This document shows, piece by piece, positions 15,900 through 24,081 of a stretch of 34,709 nucleotides of DNA. The position numbers were made by a program, and so were the translations under genes. The notes under the pieces are model-generated. The model had not been told where the DNA came from. It saw only the letters and a program-made list of their open reading frames with translations, and did not search any database. Numbering within the stretch: position 1 is the stretch's first letter; the number at the start of each line of letters is the position of its first letter. The DNA lies in NCBI RefSeq assembly GCF_010692325.1, contig NZ_JAAHHW010000015.1:1-34709 (forward strand), given 5' to 3'. The DNA is from Moorena sp. SIO3I8. GTDB lineage: Bacteria; Cyanobacteriota; Cyanobacteriia; Cyanobacteriales; Coleofasciculaceae.

Positions 15900-18800
15900 T
15901 CCAGTAAGCCATCACAAAACGCCTTCAGTTCCGAATTAACAGAACTATACCTTAAATCACTACGTAAGTAAGCGCAACCCCTAGCTAAGAGTCCATCCAG
16001 GGTGTCCACCCGCCACAGCTTGATGGTATCCTCGTCTATGGTAGCCAGTTGCGACCCATATGGGTGGAACACTAGGCGAGTCCCCTCGAATTGGGCAATT
16101 TGCCGACCCCTTAAATCCCACAGGCGCACGGTACGGTCAACTCCAGCGCTAGCCAGCAGCTGACCATCCCGGCTAAATTCCACCTGGTCAACCCAACCTT
16201 GATGACCTTTCAATGCCTGGATTTGCCCAGTTTTGACATCCCACAGGCGCACGCTACGGTCAACTCCAGCGCTAGCAAGGAGTTGACCATCCCGGCTCAA
16301 TGCCACCTGCCTAACCCAACCCTGATGATCTTTCAATGCTTGGACTTGGCCAGTGTTGACTTTCCACAATATCACCATTCCGTCAACTCCAGCGCTAGCG
16401 AGGAGTTGACCATCCCAGCTAAATTCCACCTGGTAAACTCTACCCTGATGCCCCTTCAATTCCTGGACTTGGCCAGTGTTGACATTCCACAACCTGACAA
16501 TTCCGTCAACTCCAGCGCTAGCCAGCAGCTGACCATCCCAGCTCAATGCCACCTGCCAAACCCAACCCTGATGCCCCTTCAATTCATGGAGTTGCCCAGT
16601 GTTAAGGTTCCACAATCTCACGCTTCCGTCAAATCCAGCACTAGCCAGCAGCTGACCATCCCGGCTCAATGCCACCTGCCTAACCTTACCCTGATGCCCC
16701 TTCAATGGTTGGACTTGCCTAGTTTTGAGATCCCATAACCTCACCATTCCGTCCTCTCCAAGGCTAGCGAGGAGCTGACCATCTCGGCTAAATTCCACCT
16801 GCCTAACCTTACCCCGATACCCCTTAAATTGTTGAAATTGTTGGACTTGCCCAGTGTTGAGATACCACAACCTCACCATTCCCTCAACTTCAGCAGTAAG
16901 CAGCCGCTGACCATCCCGGCTGAATTGCAACTGCCTAACCCTACCCTGATAATTCCCAAGTCTAGGTTCCTGAATCTGGTCAAGAATTCGTTGTAAAGCC
17001 AGTAAAGGATTAGCAGCAGGATAGTCTTTCAAGGGAGTATTTTTCGTGACCATTGCTTTCAATGCTTTCCCGGTCTCCATAGCTGCTAGTAAGGCATCAA
17101 ACGGGCTATACTGAAATTGGCTAAGATGTTCAACTCCTGCTCGTTCTAGTTTTAGTCCTTCTTGCTTCCCTTGATCTAAAATCCGCTTTTCTTCCTCAAC
17201 TTTCTTCCGAATCGGACTTACTAAATAATCATGAACCAACTGATAGCCATCTTCCGTTCCTGGTTGAATCTGAAACACTAAACCAGAGCCTACTAGAATC
17301 TCCAAAATCAGGCTGAGCTCCTCTGGGGGTAAAGTTAATACACTAGCTAATTCAGTTTCAGTTCTTATGGGTCGAAGCTGCTTGTCATCGGTCAAGAGAA
17401 ACAACAATTTCCAGGTAGTTTCTCGGTATTTCGGTCCACAATCCGTAACCACAGCCTCCAGATAACGATCAACTAATTTGGCCTTATCGCTCCCTTGCTG
17501 ATACTGCTTCAAGGTCACAATTGCCTCGGTTTCTAATTGCGCTCCCACCACCTGCAATTCAATCGGACGCACTCCTTCATTTTCTGCTGCTAAATCTTCC
17601 ACCAATTGCTCAATTAACTCTGGTTCTAAGGAAAATTTAGCCTGATCCGTTAACTGTTTAATCACCGCTGTCGCCTGGCGCTGATCAAAATTACCTAAGT
17701 AATAGAGGACATCCTTGCTGAGAATATCATTATTGACGACATCTAAACTAATCAGGCGGTCATTACACTCTAATAAATAATAGATATAATCTTCCCGCAA
17801 GGCCAGAATCACCTTCACTGCCTCAAGGTTTAGACAGTCCTTTAAGAATTGATAAAAAACTCGCCGTTGCTGTGGCTGAGGATACTGAAAGAAAAATTCT
17901 TCAAACTGGTCGAAAATTAGAACCGTCAGTCGATTAGTGTCAGCCTTGTCTCCCAGCTGGTGGAGAATTTTGTCCAGAATTTCCTTCCCCTCTCCCCCCT
18001 GGTCTGTTCTAATTATCGTTTCAGCCAACCTATGCTCCCACCGGTTATAAACGGTCAGCAACACTGGCTCGACATCCCGAGCGGCAATACTGTCTTGCTG
18101 TAATCTAGGAATTAAACCAAACTGAAGTAGAAAACTTTTACCCACGCCGGAGGAGCCATAAATTACCGTTAGTTTGTGGTCTTTGCGACCAATACGCTCA
18201 ACTAAGTCATTAATCGCTTGCTCTCGACCAGAGGCAGCAATTTGATCAGCTACAATCATCGGCTTTTCGTTTACCGTTGCCTGAGTATCCCTGATTCGTT
18301 CCTTGAGGGACAATCGACTAGCGCCCACAAATGCCCGAAACCGGAACTGATACTCGATTGATTGCTGATATGCTTTAACTGAGAAGGCTTTTTGATACTC
18401 CCCTTGGTCAAAGTAGAGCTGTCGCAATTCTCTGAGAATTTTAATATATTGATAGGGATTCAAGTTAGGATTGGTGTGGTCTTTGGCAAGCTCAAGATGG
18501 GCAATTCCATTTTGGGGTTGACCGAGATGCTTGTAGGCTCTGGCTAAGGATAAGCGATACCAACCTTGATGAAGTCCCCACGCCCAGTCCAACTGCTCGA
18601 GAGTCAGGTCACCAGGGCGTTGCACAGAATGCTGGGCATCGGTAAGGATGTCCAGTGCTTTAGTGGCCAATTTCTTGACCCGAGGCCATTGGGAGCGAGC
18701 AATGGCGACTTGTGCCGCTAGAAAGCCGTAATCATGGGCAAGCCAGACCGGGTTGGGATATTTTTGATGGAGGGTTAAGGCTTTTTTAGCTAACTGATAT

Positions 18801-19813
18801 AACTCATGCCATAGCCCTAGTCTTTGTAGAATTTCCCCCAAGGGATTGATAAACTTAGCTACTAAGTCGAAACGCTTGGCTTGATCAAAGGCTTTATGCG
18901 ATCGCAAAAAATAGTCTCTAGCCCTTAGGCAATGTTCCTTACCCTGATTCCGGTCTTGATCAGCATAGGTACGCCACCATTGCCCCATATAGAAGAGAAC
19001 ACATCCGTATCGGATTAGATGTTCGGGGTCGGAAGAAGGGTAAACTCCCAGGAGATCTTCCCATAGCTTTAAACTTCGTTGATAATGCTTCTTAGACTGC
19101 TTGAGATTATGGGGAATTCCTCGACCTAGGATAAATTCCACACTGGCTTCTAAGTCTGGCGTTAATGCTACCTGCCGATGTTGCAAGTCTTGCCAAGCTT
19201 GGCCTAAGTCCGCCACCTGCTGGTTACTGATATTCTGTCCATGGTGAAGACCCCCAGCGGCTCCAGCAGCTAAGACTTGAGCAAACCCAAGATCAGTAAC
19301 CTGTTGGATAAATTCGATTACGTTAGCGGTAGAGATTTGAAAGTCCAGGGTTGAACCGGTTCCCCAACTGGCCAAATCCCTGGCGGAGCGCAGGAATTGG
19401 GAATATACTCGGTCATCTACCCAAAATAAAACCGGGACATGGAACTGTTTGCGAAACTCTTCCCGGACTCGATTGGCTAATCTCAGCAGTTGCTCAAGGT
19501 CTCTGACCACCTCAAAGCCATACACCATAATCCCTTGGGGCGGTTGTTGTCCCAGTTGGGATTGAATCTTGCTGTATATAGTCCTGTAGAGCTGGGTCAC
19601 CTCGGGAGTTAACCCAATCGGTAAAATCTCTACCGAACAAACCTCTGCCAGCTGTTGAATCAACTGGTCTCGCCACTGGGTATAATTACAATGGGCAAAG
19701 ATTAAGGAAAATTCCTGTTCACTGGCTCCCATTTCCATTGCCCAAGCCAGCTGCTTCAATAGCTGTTGATGATTAGCTTGTTGGTGATGATCCTCTGGCT
19801 TACTATTAGTCAT
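15893..19813 (-). CDS. STAND NTPase with N-terminal unknown domain, TPR-like region and WD40 propeller
   Basis: A 1306-residue NLR-like protein. Residues 1-190 form a domain I cannot name (LIFAHCNYTQWRDQLI, GIMVYGFEVV, PVLFWVDDRV), with alternating strands resembling the N-terminus of other cyanobacterial TPR proteins. Residues about 215-480 are helical and TPR-like. The NTPase has Walker A YGSSGVGKS (552-560) and Walker B LIFDQFEEFFF (Asp635), then a winged-helix-like stretch to about 890. The C-terminus (about 958-1255) has seven 41-residue WD40 repeats, mostly near-identical, plus a divergent last one. STAND proteins act as ligand-triggered oligomerising switches. No nuclease, TIR or protease domain is visible. 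It lies 142 bp downstream of an ATPase gene on the same strand. Start ATG 19811-19813. Confidence 0.85.
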   Translation of the reverse strand: MTNSKPEDHHQQANHQQLLKQLAWAMEMGASEQEFSLIFAHCNYTQWRDQLIQQLAEVCSVEILPIGLTPEVTQLYRTIYSKIQSQLGQQPPQGIMVYGFEVVRDLEQLLRLANRVREEFRKQFHVPVLFWVDDRVYSQFLRSARDLASWGTGSTLDFQISTANVIEFIQQVTDLGFAQVLAAGAAGGLHHGQNISNQQVADLGQAWQDLQHRQVALTPDLEASVEFILGRGIPHNLKQSKKHYQRSLKLWEDLLGVYPSSDPEHLIRYGCVLFYMGQWWRTYADQDRNQGKEHCLRARDYFLRSHKAFDQAKRFDLVAKFINPLGEILQRLGLWHELYQLAKKALTLHQKYPNPVWLAHDYGFLAAQVAIARSQWPRVKKLATKALDILTDAQHSVQRPGDLTLEQLDWAWGLHQGWYRLSLARAYKHLGQPQNGIAHLELAKDHTNPNLNPYQYIKILRELRQLYFDQGEYQKAFSVKAYQQSIEYQFRFRAFVGASRLSLKERIRDTQATVNEKPMIVADQIAASGREQAINDLVERIGRKDHKLTVIYGSSGVGKSFLLQFGLIPRLQQDSIAARDVEPVLLTVYNRWEHRLAETIIRTDQGGEGKEILDKILHQLGDKADTNRLTVLIFDQFEEFFFQYPQPQQRRVFYQFLKDCLNLEAVKVILALREDYIYYLLECNDRLISLDVVNNDILSKDVLYYLGNFDQRQATAVIKQLTDQAKFSLEPELIEQLVEDLAAENEGVRPIELQVVGAQLETEAIVTLKQYQQGSDKAKLVDRYLEAVVTDCGPKYRETTWKLLFLLTDDKQLRPIRTETELASVLTLPPEELSLILEILVGSGLVFQIQPGTEDGYQLVHDYLVSPIRKKVEEEKRILDQGKQEGLKLERAGVEHLSQFQYSPFDALLAAMETGKALKAMVTKNTPLKDYPAANPLLALQRILDQIQEPRLGNYQGRVRQLQFSRDGQRLLTAEVEGMVRLWYLNTGQVQQFQQFKGYRGKVRQVEFSRDGQLLASLGEDGMVRLWDLKTRQVQPLKGHQGKVRQVALSRDGQLLASAGFDGSVRLWNLNTGQLHELKGHQGWVWQVALSWDGQLLASAGVDGIVRLWNVNTGQVQELKGHQGRVYQVEFSWDGQLLASAGVDGMVILWKVNTGQVQALKDHQGWVRQVALSRDGQLLASAGVDRSVRLWDVKTGQIQALKGHQGWVDQVEFSRDGQLLASAGVDRTVRLWDLRGRQIAQFEGTRLVFHPYGSQLATIDEDTIKLWRVDTLDGLLARGCAYLRSDLRYSSVNSELKAFCDGLLEE
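16083..16925 (-). repeat. 123-bp WD40-coding tandem repeat, seven units
   Basis: Each unit encodes 41 residues of the form GxVxQVxxSxDGQLLASAGVDGxVRLWxxNTGQxxxLKGHQ (spread over two stretches). Units two to seven are close to identical at DNA and protein level, while a few positions (after the first Gly, after the first Val, and around ALS/EFS) vary. Recent duplication or gene conversion is implied. Confidence 0.88.
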
Positions 19814-19912
19814 TGAGTTATGGCAATCGGTGTCATGGTGTTTCCAAATTCAACAGACCAATAATTACCAATATCAATCTCAAAGCGCATTCTTGCTAAC
19901 CCAATTGCCAAT

Positions 19913-19951
19913 TCCCGATTCCCGATTCCCGATTCCCGATTCCCGATTCCC
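19913..19951. repeat. Heptamer array (CCCGATT)
   Basis: Five copies of CCCGATT in the gap between the ATPase and STAND genes, five bases from the ATPase stop codon. The unit is the same as the arrays near 23459, 28735, 32161 and 33268. Confidence 0.85.
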
Positions 19952-19955
19952 TCTC

Positions 19956-21305
19956 CTACAACTTGCCCGTTTCTACCAAAATCGGATTGACTGTAAACCA
20001 AGACCCTTGAGTGTCATAGTATTCATACACAAATAGACTACGCACCAGTACTCGATAATGGTCGTCACCACTTACTTCTTGGTTCTGATGCACCTGACGC
20101 AATAATTTCCACTCCTCTTCATCAATCGCTAATCGGATTTTATTGCAGCGACTACCAATAACCTGGTCTAACCCTGCCCGGGATAGGGGTAACTTGCCCT
20201 CCAGCATAATCCAATCCCGAACCATTGCCAGTAACTCCCGCACATGACCACCACTGCTAGAACAGAGTTTGTCAAGGGTTTCCGGTGCATCAAACACTTC
20301 CGCAATCCCCTGCAACCGTTGCGCTGGTGCTAGCTTAGGGAAAGCTCTAGCCATTACCATGGCTCTGAGCTGCGCCATTCCTTCCTGACACTCCTTACCA
20401 TTCCGTTGCGTCACTGGCACCATGGGCAACACCTTCGGCTCAACCCCGAAACGATTGGTAAGCCGAACGATATCATTACAGAATCGTAGCCCTAGGGGCA
20501 TGGTATAAATCACATGACAGTTGAGTTGGCGCAACTGTTCTCCCCGGTCCACAAATAAATATTCCGGTTGTGGTCTCCCCCAAGACTTCGGCACAATTTC
20601 CACCCGGTCAAGGTTATCCACAATCACCACTAGTCCCCGTTTTCCCTGGTGTTGGAGTTGAGCGATCGCAGGCTCAATCAACTCGGTATTAATTACATCA
20701 ATAATGGTTTTGGTACGAGGTTCGATATAATCCCGCAACCGATTACGCAAGGTTGGGCTATTTTTAGCTCTCGTGGTAATCTTGGCAATCCCTGCCGATA
20801 AGGAATACTCTCCCTGTTTTTCCTTGACCCCAAACTCACCAACCTTGGGAATCTTAACCTCAACCCCAGTTACATCGGAACCCAACAATGTGGTAATTTC
20901 CTGTAGGAAAGCTTTAAAGCCTTTTAGTTGTAAGTTAACCTGGCTAGCTTCCAAACTTTCACTGACCTGGCGAGCAATAACCAATAAAATATCCCCCACA
21001 TCCACATCATTCATCTCCAAGTCTTGATCCGACTCGAAGTAAACCACATGAAAGTTTTCTGCTAGCAACTCAGCCTTGAGTCGAGATAATTCCGTAGACT
21101 TCCCACAACCAATATGTCCGGTAAATAATTGACAGGTGGGCTGGTCTTCCGAGAATAGAGTAATTTGCGCTTTCAGTTGCTGAATCAGTGCTCCCCCTCG
21201 GACGGAAGAAAAATCGATATAGAGCTTCTGGTCTTCTGCCTGGGTGAGATCGAGGGTTTTGCTTGGGTTAGTGGCTTTGTAAAACTGGGTGAAATTTAGA
21301 GTCAT
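19956..21305 (-). CDS. AAA/STAND-like ATPase, first gene of the ATPase-STAND operon
   Basis: A 449-residue P-loop NTPase with Walker A TGHIGCGKST (62-71) and Walker B LVVIVDNLDRV (225-234). The C-terminal part contains SSGGHVRELLAMVRDW, a sensor-2-like helix, and a winged-helix-like end (LAIDEEEWKLLRQVHQN). I know the type from cyanobacterial genomes as an unnamed ATP-binding protein. No signal peptide or membrane span is visible. It precedes the TPR-STAND-WD40 gene, so the two are probably co-transcribed and may form one complex. The GIPGGQ-like or nuclease motifs expected of an effector are absent. Start ATG 21303-21305. A GGTGTGG heptamer array lies just upstream. Confidence 0.75.
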   Translation of the reverse strand: MTLNFTQFYKATNPSKTLDLTQAEDQKLYIDFSSVRGGALIQQLKAQITLFSEDQPTCQLFTGHIGCGKSTELSRLKAELLAENFHVVYFESDQDLEMNDVDVGDILLVIARQVSESLEASQVNLQLKGFKAFLQEITTLLGSDVTGVEVKIPKVGEFGVKEKQGEYSLSAGIAKITTRAKNSPTLRNRLRDYIEPRTKTIIDVINTELIEPAIAQLQHQGKRGLVVIVDNLDRVEIVPKSWGRPQPEYLFVDRGEQLRQLNCHVIYTMPLGLRFCNDIVRLTNRFGVEPKVLPMVPVTQRNGKECQEGMAQLRAMVMARAFPKLAPAQRLQGIAEVFDAPETLDKLCSSSGGHVRELLAMVRDWIMLEGKLPLSRAGLDQVIGSRCNKIRLAIDEEEWKLLRQVHQNQEVSGDDHYRVLVRSLFVYEYYDTQGSWFTVNPILVETGKL

Positions 21306-21310
21306 CCGGT

Positions 21311-21345
21311 GTAGGGTGTGGGGTGTGGGGTGTGGGGTGTGGGGT
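21311..21345. repeat. Heptamer array (GGTGTGG) upstream of the ATPase start
   Basis: Five tandem 7-bp units beginning six bases before the ATPase initiation codon (minus strand). It would lie in the 5' leader or ribosome-loading region, unlike most arrays here, which follow stop codons. Confidence 0.8.
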
Positions 21346-21453
21346 GTCAGATCATCAAGGGTTCAAGACTGTATATGTATCATAAGTAATGCTGCGATTT
21401 CTAATTCGTTTTTGGGTACACTAATAGGTAATTTTTGTCTATAGTAATCCATT

Positions 21454-21537
21454 GCACTAAGGGTAGGCTAATTTAAGCAAGTGCGATCGCATCAGCCTCT
21501 GAACCTGGTGATTGAGCCTCTGAGCCTGATCAGCCAA
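21454..21537. repeat. Direct repeat, left copy, with two 21-bp units
   Basis: 70 bp (21454-21523) recur at 22386-22455 with one mismatch. The copy contains two 21-bp units (21496-21516 and 21517-21537) of the CCTCTGAACCTGGTGATTGAG type and one HIP1 site. Confidence 0.85.
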
Positions 21538-21562
21538 AGTGATCCCACTAGCTTAATGACTT

Positions 21563-21567
21563 GGAGG
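21563..21567 (+). promoter_or_regulatory. Ribosome binding site deciding the antitoxin start
   Basis: GGAGG lies 9 nt before ATG 21577; an in-frame GTG at 21481 lies inside the dispersed repeat and has no such signal. Confidence 0.7.
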
Positions 21568-21576
21568 ATAAAATTT

Positions 21577-21963
21577 ATGGCAAGCCTTAATCTCAAAGAA
21601 GAAGCACGTAGATTAATTGATAAATTACCAGAAGATTTTAGCTGGGCAGACCTAATACAGGAAATTCACCTCCGCCAAGATGTTAAAACTCAACCGGCTG
21701 ACAGCACAGAAGCTCGAAAGATACCTGTATTAACAGCTATCTTCGATGGTGAGGTTTTACGCTTAGACAGAACTGTTAATCTCGAACCGGGCAAGCGCTA
21801 TGCAATTGCTATTGAGACAGAAGTGAAAACAGTTACTAGCCAAAATGCCTGGGATGTGTTAGAAGAATTTGCTGGAACAGTTGAAGCACCATCAGACTGG
21901 GCTATTGAACATGACCATTATTTGTATGGTACGCCTAAGTCTAATCTTGAGGATGAGCTATGA
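21577..21963 (+). CDS. Antitoxin of a PIN-type toxin-antitoxin pair (DUF104/AF2212-like middle)
   Basis: 128 residues from ATG 21577, which has GGAGG nine bases upstream. The first 45 residues are helical (LKEEARRLIDKLPEDFSWADLIQEI), a plausible DNA- or toxin-binding region. VLTAIFDGEVLRLDRTVNLEPGKRYAIAI resembles the small beta DUF104/AF2212 domain (split here for length). The C-terminus (VLEEFAGTVEAPSDWAIEH, YLYGTPK) is the toxin-neutralising tail I know from cyanobacterial PIN antitoxins. The stop overlaps the PIN gene start by four bases (ATGA), so the two are coupled, giving antitoxin-first order. Autoregulation is expected of this class; no operator is identified. Confidence 0.8.
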   Translation: MASLNLKEEARRLIDKLPEDFSWADLIQEIHLRQDVKTQPADSTEARKIPVLTAIFDGEVLRLDRTVNLEPGKRYAIAIETEVKTVTSQNAWDVLEEFAGTVEAPSDWAIEHDHYLYGTPKSNLEDEL

Positions 21964-22376
21964 CTGGGGAGCGGTTGTTCTTGGACACGGCTTTTATCCA
22001 AGCTTTGTTAAATAAACGCGACCAATACCATCACAAAGCACTGGAACTACTGCCTAGAGTAAAAAATGCTAAGGAGGTATGGGTTACTGAAGCCGTGCTA
22101 ACAGAAGTTGGTAATGCTTTGAGTGCGGTTAATCGCGTGATAGCAGTTCAGTTTATTCAACAGTGTTACCAGACAGAAAATATGTATGTTGTTAGTGTAG
22201 ATACACCACTTTTACAACGTGCCTTGCAACTATATTATGCTCGTTCCGATAAAACTTGGGGTCTAACTGACTGTATTTCCTTTGCTGTTATGAAAGAACA
22301 AGGTTTAACAGATGCTTTAACTACAGATAAGCACTTTGTCCAAGCTGGTTATCGAGCTTTGATGCTTGATAAATAA
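21960..22376 (+). CDS. PIN-domain ribonuclease toxin (VapC-like)
   Basis: A 138-residue PIN-domain protein. The acidic metal-binding residues are in place: LFLDTAF (Asp9), VTEAVLTEVGNAL (Glu44/Glu49), WGLTDCISF (Asp104) and LTTDKHF (Asp123). PIN toxins of VapC type cleave tRNA or rRNA when released from the antitoxin. The start codon overlaps the antitoxin stop by four bases. This kind of pair is widespread in large cyanobacterial genomes; whether it acts against phage or in stress is unknown. The module is bounded on both sides by 70-bp direct repeats. Confidence 0.88.
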   Translation: MTGERLFLDTAFIQALLNKRDQYHHKALELLPRVKNAKEVWVTEAVLTEVGNALSAVNRVIAVQFIQQCYQTENMYVVSVDTPLLQRALQLYYARSDKTWGLTDCISFAVMKEQGLTDALTTDKHFVQAGYRALMLDK

Positions 22377-22385
22377 AAAACTATA

Positions 22386-22511
22386 GCACTAAGGGTAGGC
22401 TAATTTAGGCAAGTGCGATCGCATCAGCCTCTGAACCTGGTGATTGAGCCTCTGAATCTCGTGAACGAGTCTCTGAATCTCGTGAACGAGTCTCTGAACC
22501 TAATCAGCCAC
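22386..22511. repeat. Direct repeat, right copy, with four 21-bp units
   Basis: 22386-22455 matches 21454-21523 with one mismatch. It continues as four consecutive 21-bp units (22428-22448, 22449-22469, 22470-22490, 22491-22511). The first and last units match the two units of the left copy; the two middle units are extra. Confidence 0.85.
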
Positions 22512-22584
22512 TTGTGTAAAGTAATCTATAGCCTTTCTCATCCTGATCAGGTATATTTAATTTTCTTACTCCTATTCCCTGTTA

Positions 22585-22632
22585 CCTGCTGCCTACTCCC
22601 TACTCCCTGCTCCCTGCTCCCTGTTCCCTCTC
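22585..22632. repeat. Heptamer array (CTCCCTG/CTCCCTA)
   Basis: Six to seven irregular 7-bp units just upstream of the creatininase-family gene; the space leaves no clear ribosome binding site for that gene. Confidence 0.7.
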
Positions 22633-22641
22633 CCCAGTCTT

Positions 22642-23451
22642 ATGCACAATTTCATTCCTCCAGAACGCTTTTTCCCTTATCTGACCTGGACTGATATCGA
22701 ACAGATGCCAGACAAAGAAAATGTTGTGATTATTCAGCCGGTCGCTTCCATTGAGCAGCATGGCCCCCATTTACCCCTGATTGTAGATGCGGCGATTGGG
22801 GTGGGAGTCTTGGGCAAAGCCTTAGGCTGCTTAGACCGAGAAATCCCGGCTTATGCTTTGCCTCCCCTTTATTACGGTAAATCCAATGAGCATTGGCATT
22901 TTCCTGGCACCATTACCCTTAGTGCTCAAACCTTGCTAGCGGTGCTGATGGAAATGGCTGATAGTATCTATCGGTGTGGGTTTCGGAAGTTAGTACTGAT
23001 GAATTCCCATGGCGGACAACCCCAAGTGATGGAAATTGCAGCACGGGATATTCACCAGAAGCATGAAGACTTTATGGTCTTCCCCTTGTTTACCTGGGGC
23101 GTGCCTAACATGGCCAAGGAATTAGCCACCCAGAAAGAATTAGAATTAGGGATTCATGGGGGGGATTTAGAAACTAGTCTCATGCTCTGTCTACTCCCCG
23201 GTCAAGTGAAAATGGATCGGGCAGTAAAGGAATATCCCCAGGGATTGCCCGAGGATAGTCTATTGAGTATGGAAGGACAATTGTCCTTTGCTTGGCTGAC
23301 CAAGGGGTTGACTCAGAGTGGAGTACTCGGGGATGCCACAGCAGCAACTGAGGAAAAAGGCGATCGCTTATTAGCCTCTCTTTGTGATGGTTGGGTAAAC
23401 GTGATTCGGGATATCTATCGGTTTCAGCAGCCTGATGTAACGAAGAGGTGA
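22642..23451 (+). CDS. Creatininase-family amidohydrolase
   Basis: A 269-residue metal-dependent hydrolase of the creatininase family (creatinine amidohydrolase, MftE, FAPy deformylase relatives). Metal ligands are seen in ASIEQHGPHLPLIVDA (Glu38, His40, Asp49), MNSHGGQ and HGGDLETS (His172, Glu177). Length is typical of the family. In cyanobacteria no creatinine pathway is known from this gene's context, so the substrate is open; a formamide or amide bond in a cofactor or modified-nucleotide pathway is plausible. Start ATG 22642, without a visible Shine-Dalgarno and preceded by a heptamer array. The stop is followed by another array at 23459. Confidence 0.87.
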   Translation: MHNFIPPERFFPYLTWTDIEQMPDKENVVIIQPVASIEQHGPHLPLIVDAAIGVGVLGKALGCLDREIPAYALPPLYYGKSNEHWHFPGTITLSAQTLLAVLMEMADSIYRCGFRKLVLMNSHGGQPQVMEIAARDIHQKHEDFMVFPLFTWGVPNMAKELATQKELELGIHGGDLETSLMLCLLPGQVKMDRAVKEYPQGLPEDSLLSMEGQLSFAWLTKGLTQSGVLGDATAATEEKGDRLLASLCDGWVNVIRDIYRFQQPDVTKR

Positions 23452-23458
23452 TGGCTGG

Positions 23459-23504
23459 CGGGAATCGGGAATCGGGAGTCGGGAATCGGGAATCGGGAAT
23501 CGGG
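23459..23504. repeat. Heptamer array (GGGAATC)
   Basis: About six copies of GGGAATC (one GGGAGTC) beginning eight bases after the creatininase stop codon. It is followed by an irregular GTGGGAGGT-type run to about 23541. Confidence 0.85.
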
Positions 23505-23679
23505 GAGTGTGGGGAGAGGGGGAGGTGTGGGAGGTGTGGGAATAGGCAAGAGGCAAGAGGCAATGGTGCGCCCTTGTCCCATAGTGCTGCATCGCTTTTA
23601 TGATACTGTTTTCGTCAATTTTTATGCCCTGAGCCGAAGCTCTCCGTTGCGAAGTTGCCCACAACTTCAGGCTGATCAA

Positions 23680-23760
23680 TGCGGATGGCGAGACTCGAAC
23701 TCGCATGGCTTTCGCCACACGCCCCTCAAGCGTGCGTGTCTACCATTCCACCACATCCGC
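23680..23760 (-). tRNA. trnL-GAG: tRNA-Leu (anticodon GAG)
   Basis: Read on the minus strand, acceptor GCGGATG pairs with CATCCGC. The anticodon arm is CACGC-TTGAGGG-GCGTG with GAG at the centre of the loop, reading CUC/CUU leucine codons. A long variable arm TGGC-GAAA-GCCA marks a class II tRNA. The T arm GCGAG-TTCGAGT-CTCGC is canonical. The discriminator is A (23680), as expected for leucine. No CCA is encoded, so it would be added post-transcriptionally. Lies alone between creatininase and accC. Confidence 0.95.
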
Positions 23761-24081
23761 TAATAACTCATTTCGTAGGATAACATACAACAGGACGAAG
23801 CTGCAAAGCCTAGCTCAAAAAATGCTGTCAAAATTGAAGGGAGTAGGGAGTAGGGAGTAGGGAGTAGGGTAAGAGTTTGTTTAGTCTGGGTCTCGGAGGT
23901 GGGTAGGGGGGGAATGGGGAAAAATCCTGTCTACCTCACTCGTGATGACAATTGCGATAGTTTATAAACTATGTTCCTCCCCACACTTCCCACACTTCCC
24001 ACACTTCCCACCCTCCCCACACCTCCCCATCAATCTTAGTTTTAAATCTCAAATAAAAACCCTATATAGCCAAGCTATTCT
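23761..24081. other. Intergenic region between tRNA-Leu and accC
   Basis: It holds a GGGAGTA heptamer array (23839-23869), a degenerate copy of the AAAAATCCTGT tail element (23920-23960, also seen near 32200 and 32360), and three CTTCCCACA 9-bp repeats (23987-24010). The tRNA promoter should lie just above 23760. No ORF is supported. Confidence 0.65.
23839..23869. repeat. Heptamer array (GGGAGTA)
   Basis: Four copies of GGGAGTA in the tRNA-Leu/accC gap. The same unit occurs at 32118 and 33250. Confidence 0.8.

Noticed and set aside
16199-16738. A 179-residue plus-strand frame with internal repeats
   Set aside because: It is the antisense of the WD40 repeats; the 123-bp unit is a multiple of three, so the opposite strand stays open by periodicity.
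22413-22694. Plus-strand frame starting MRSHQPLNLVIEPLN
   Set aside because: It consists of the 21-bp units and CTCCCTG array and overlaps the creatininase start; the same N-terminal text before the antitoxin is also just the repeat.
23680-23760. tRNA-Leu as the attachment site of an island
   Set aside because: No duplicated tRNA 3' end was found in the flanking sequence and accessory genes lie on both sides at a distance.
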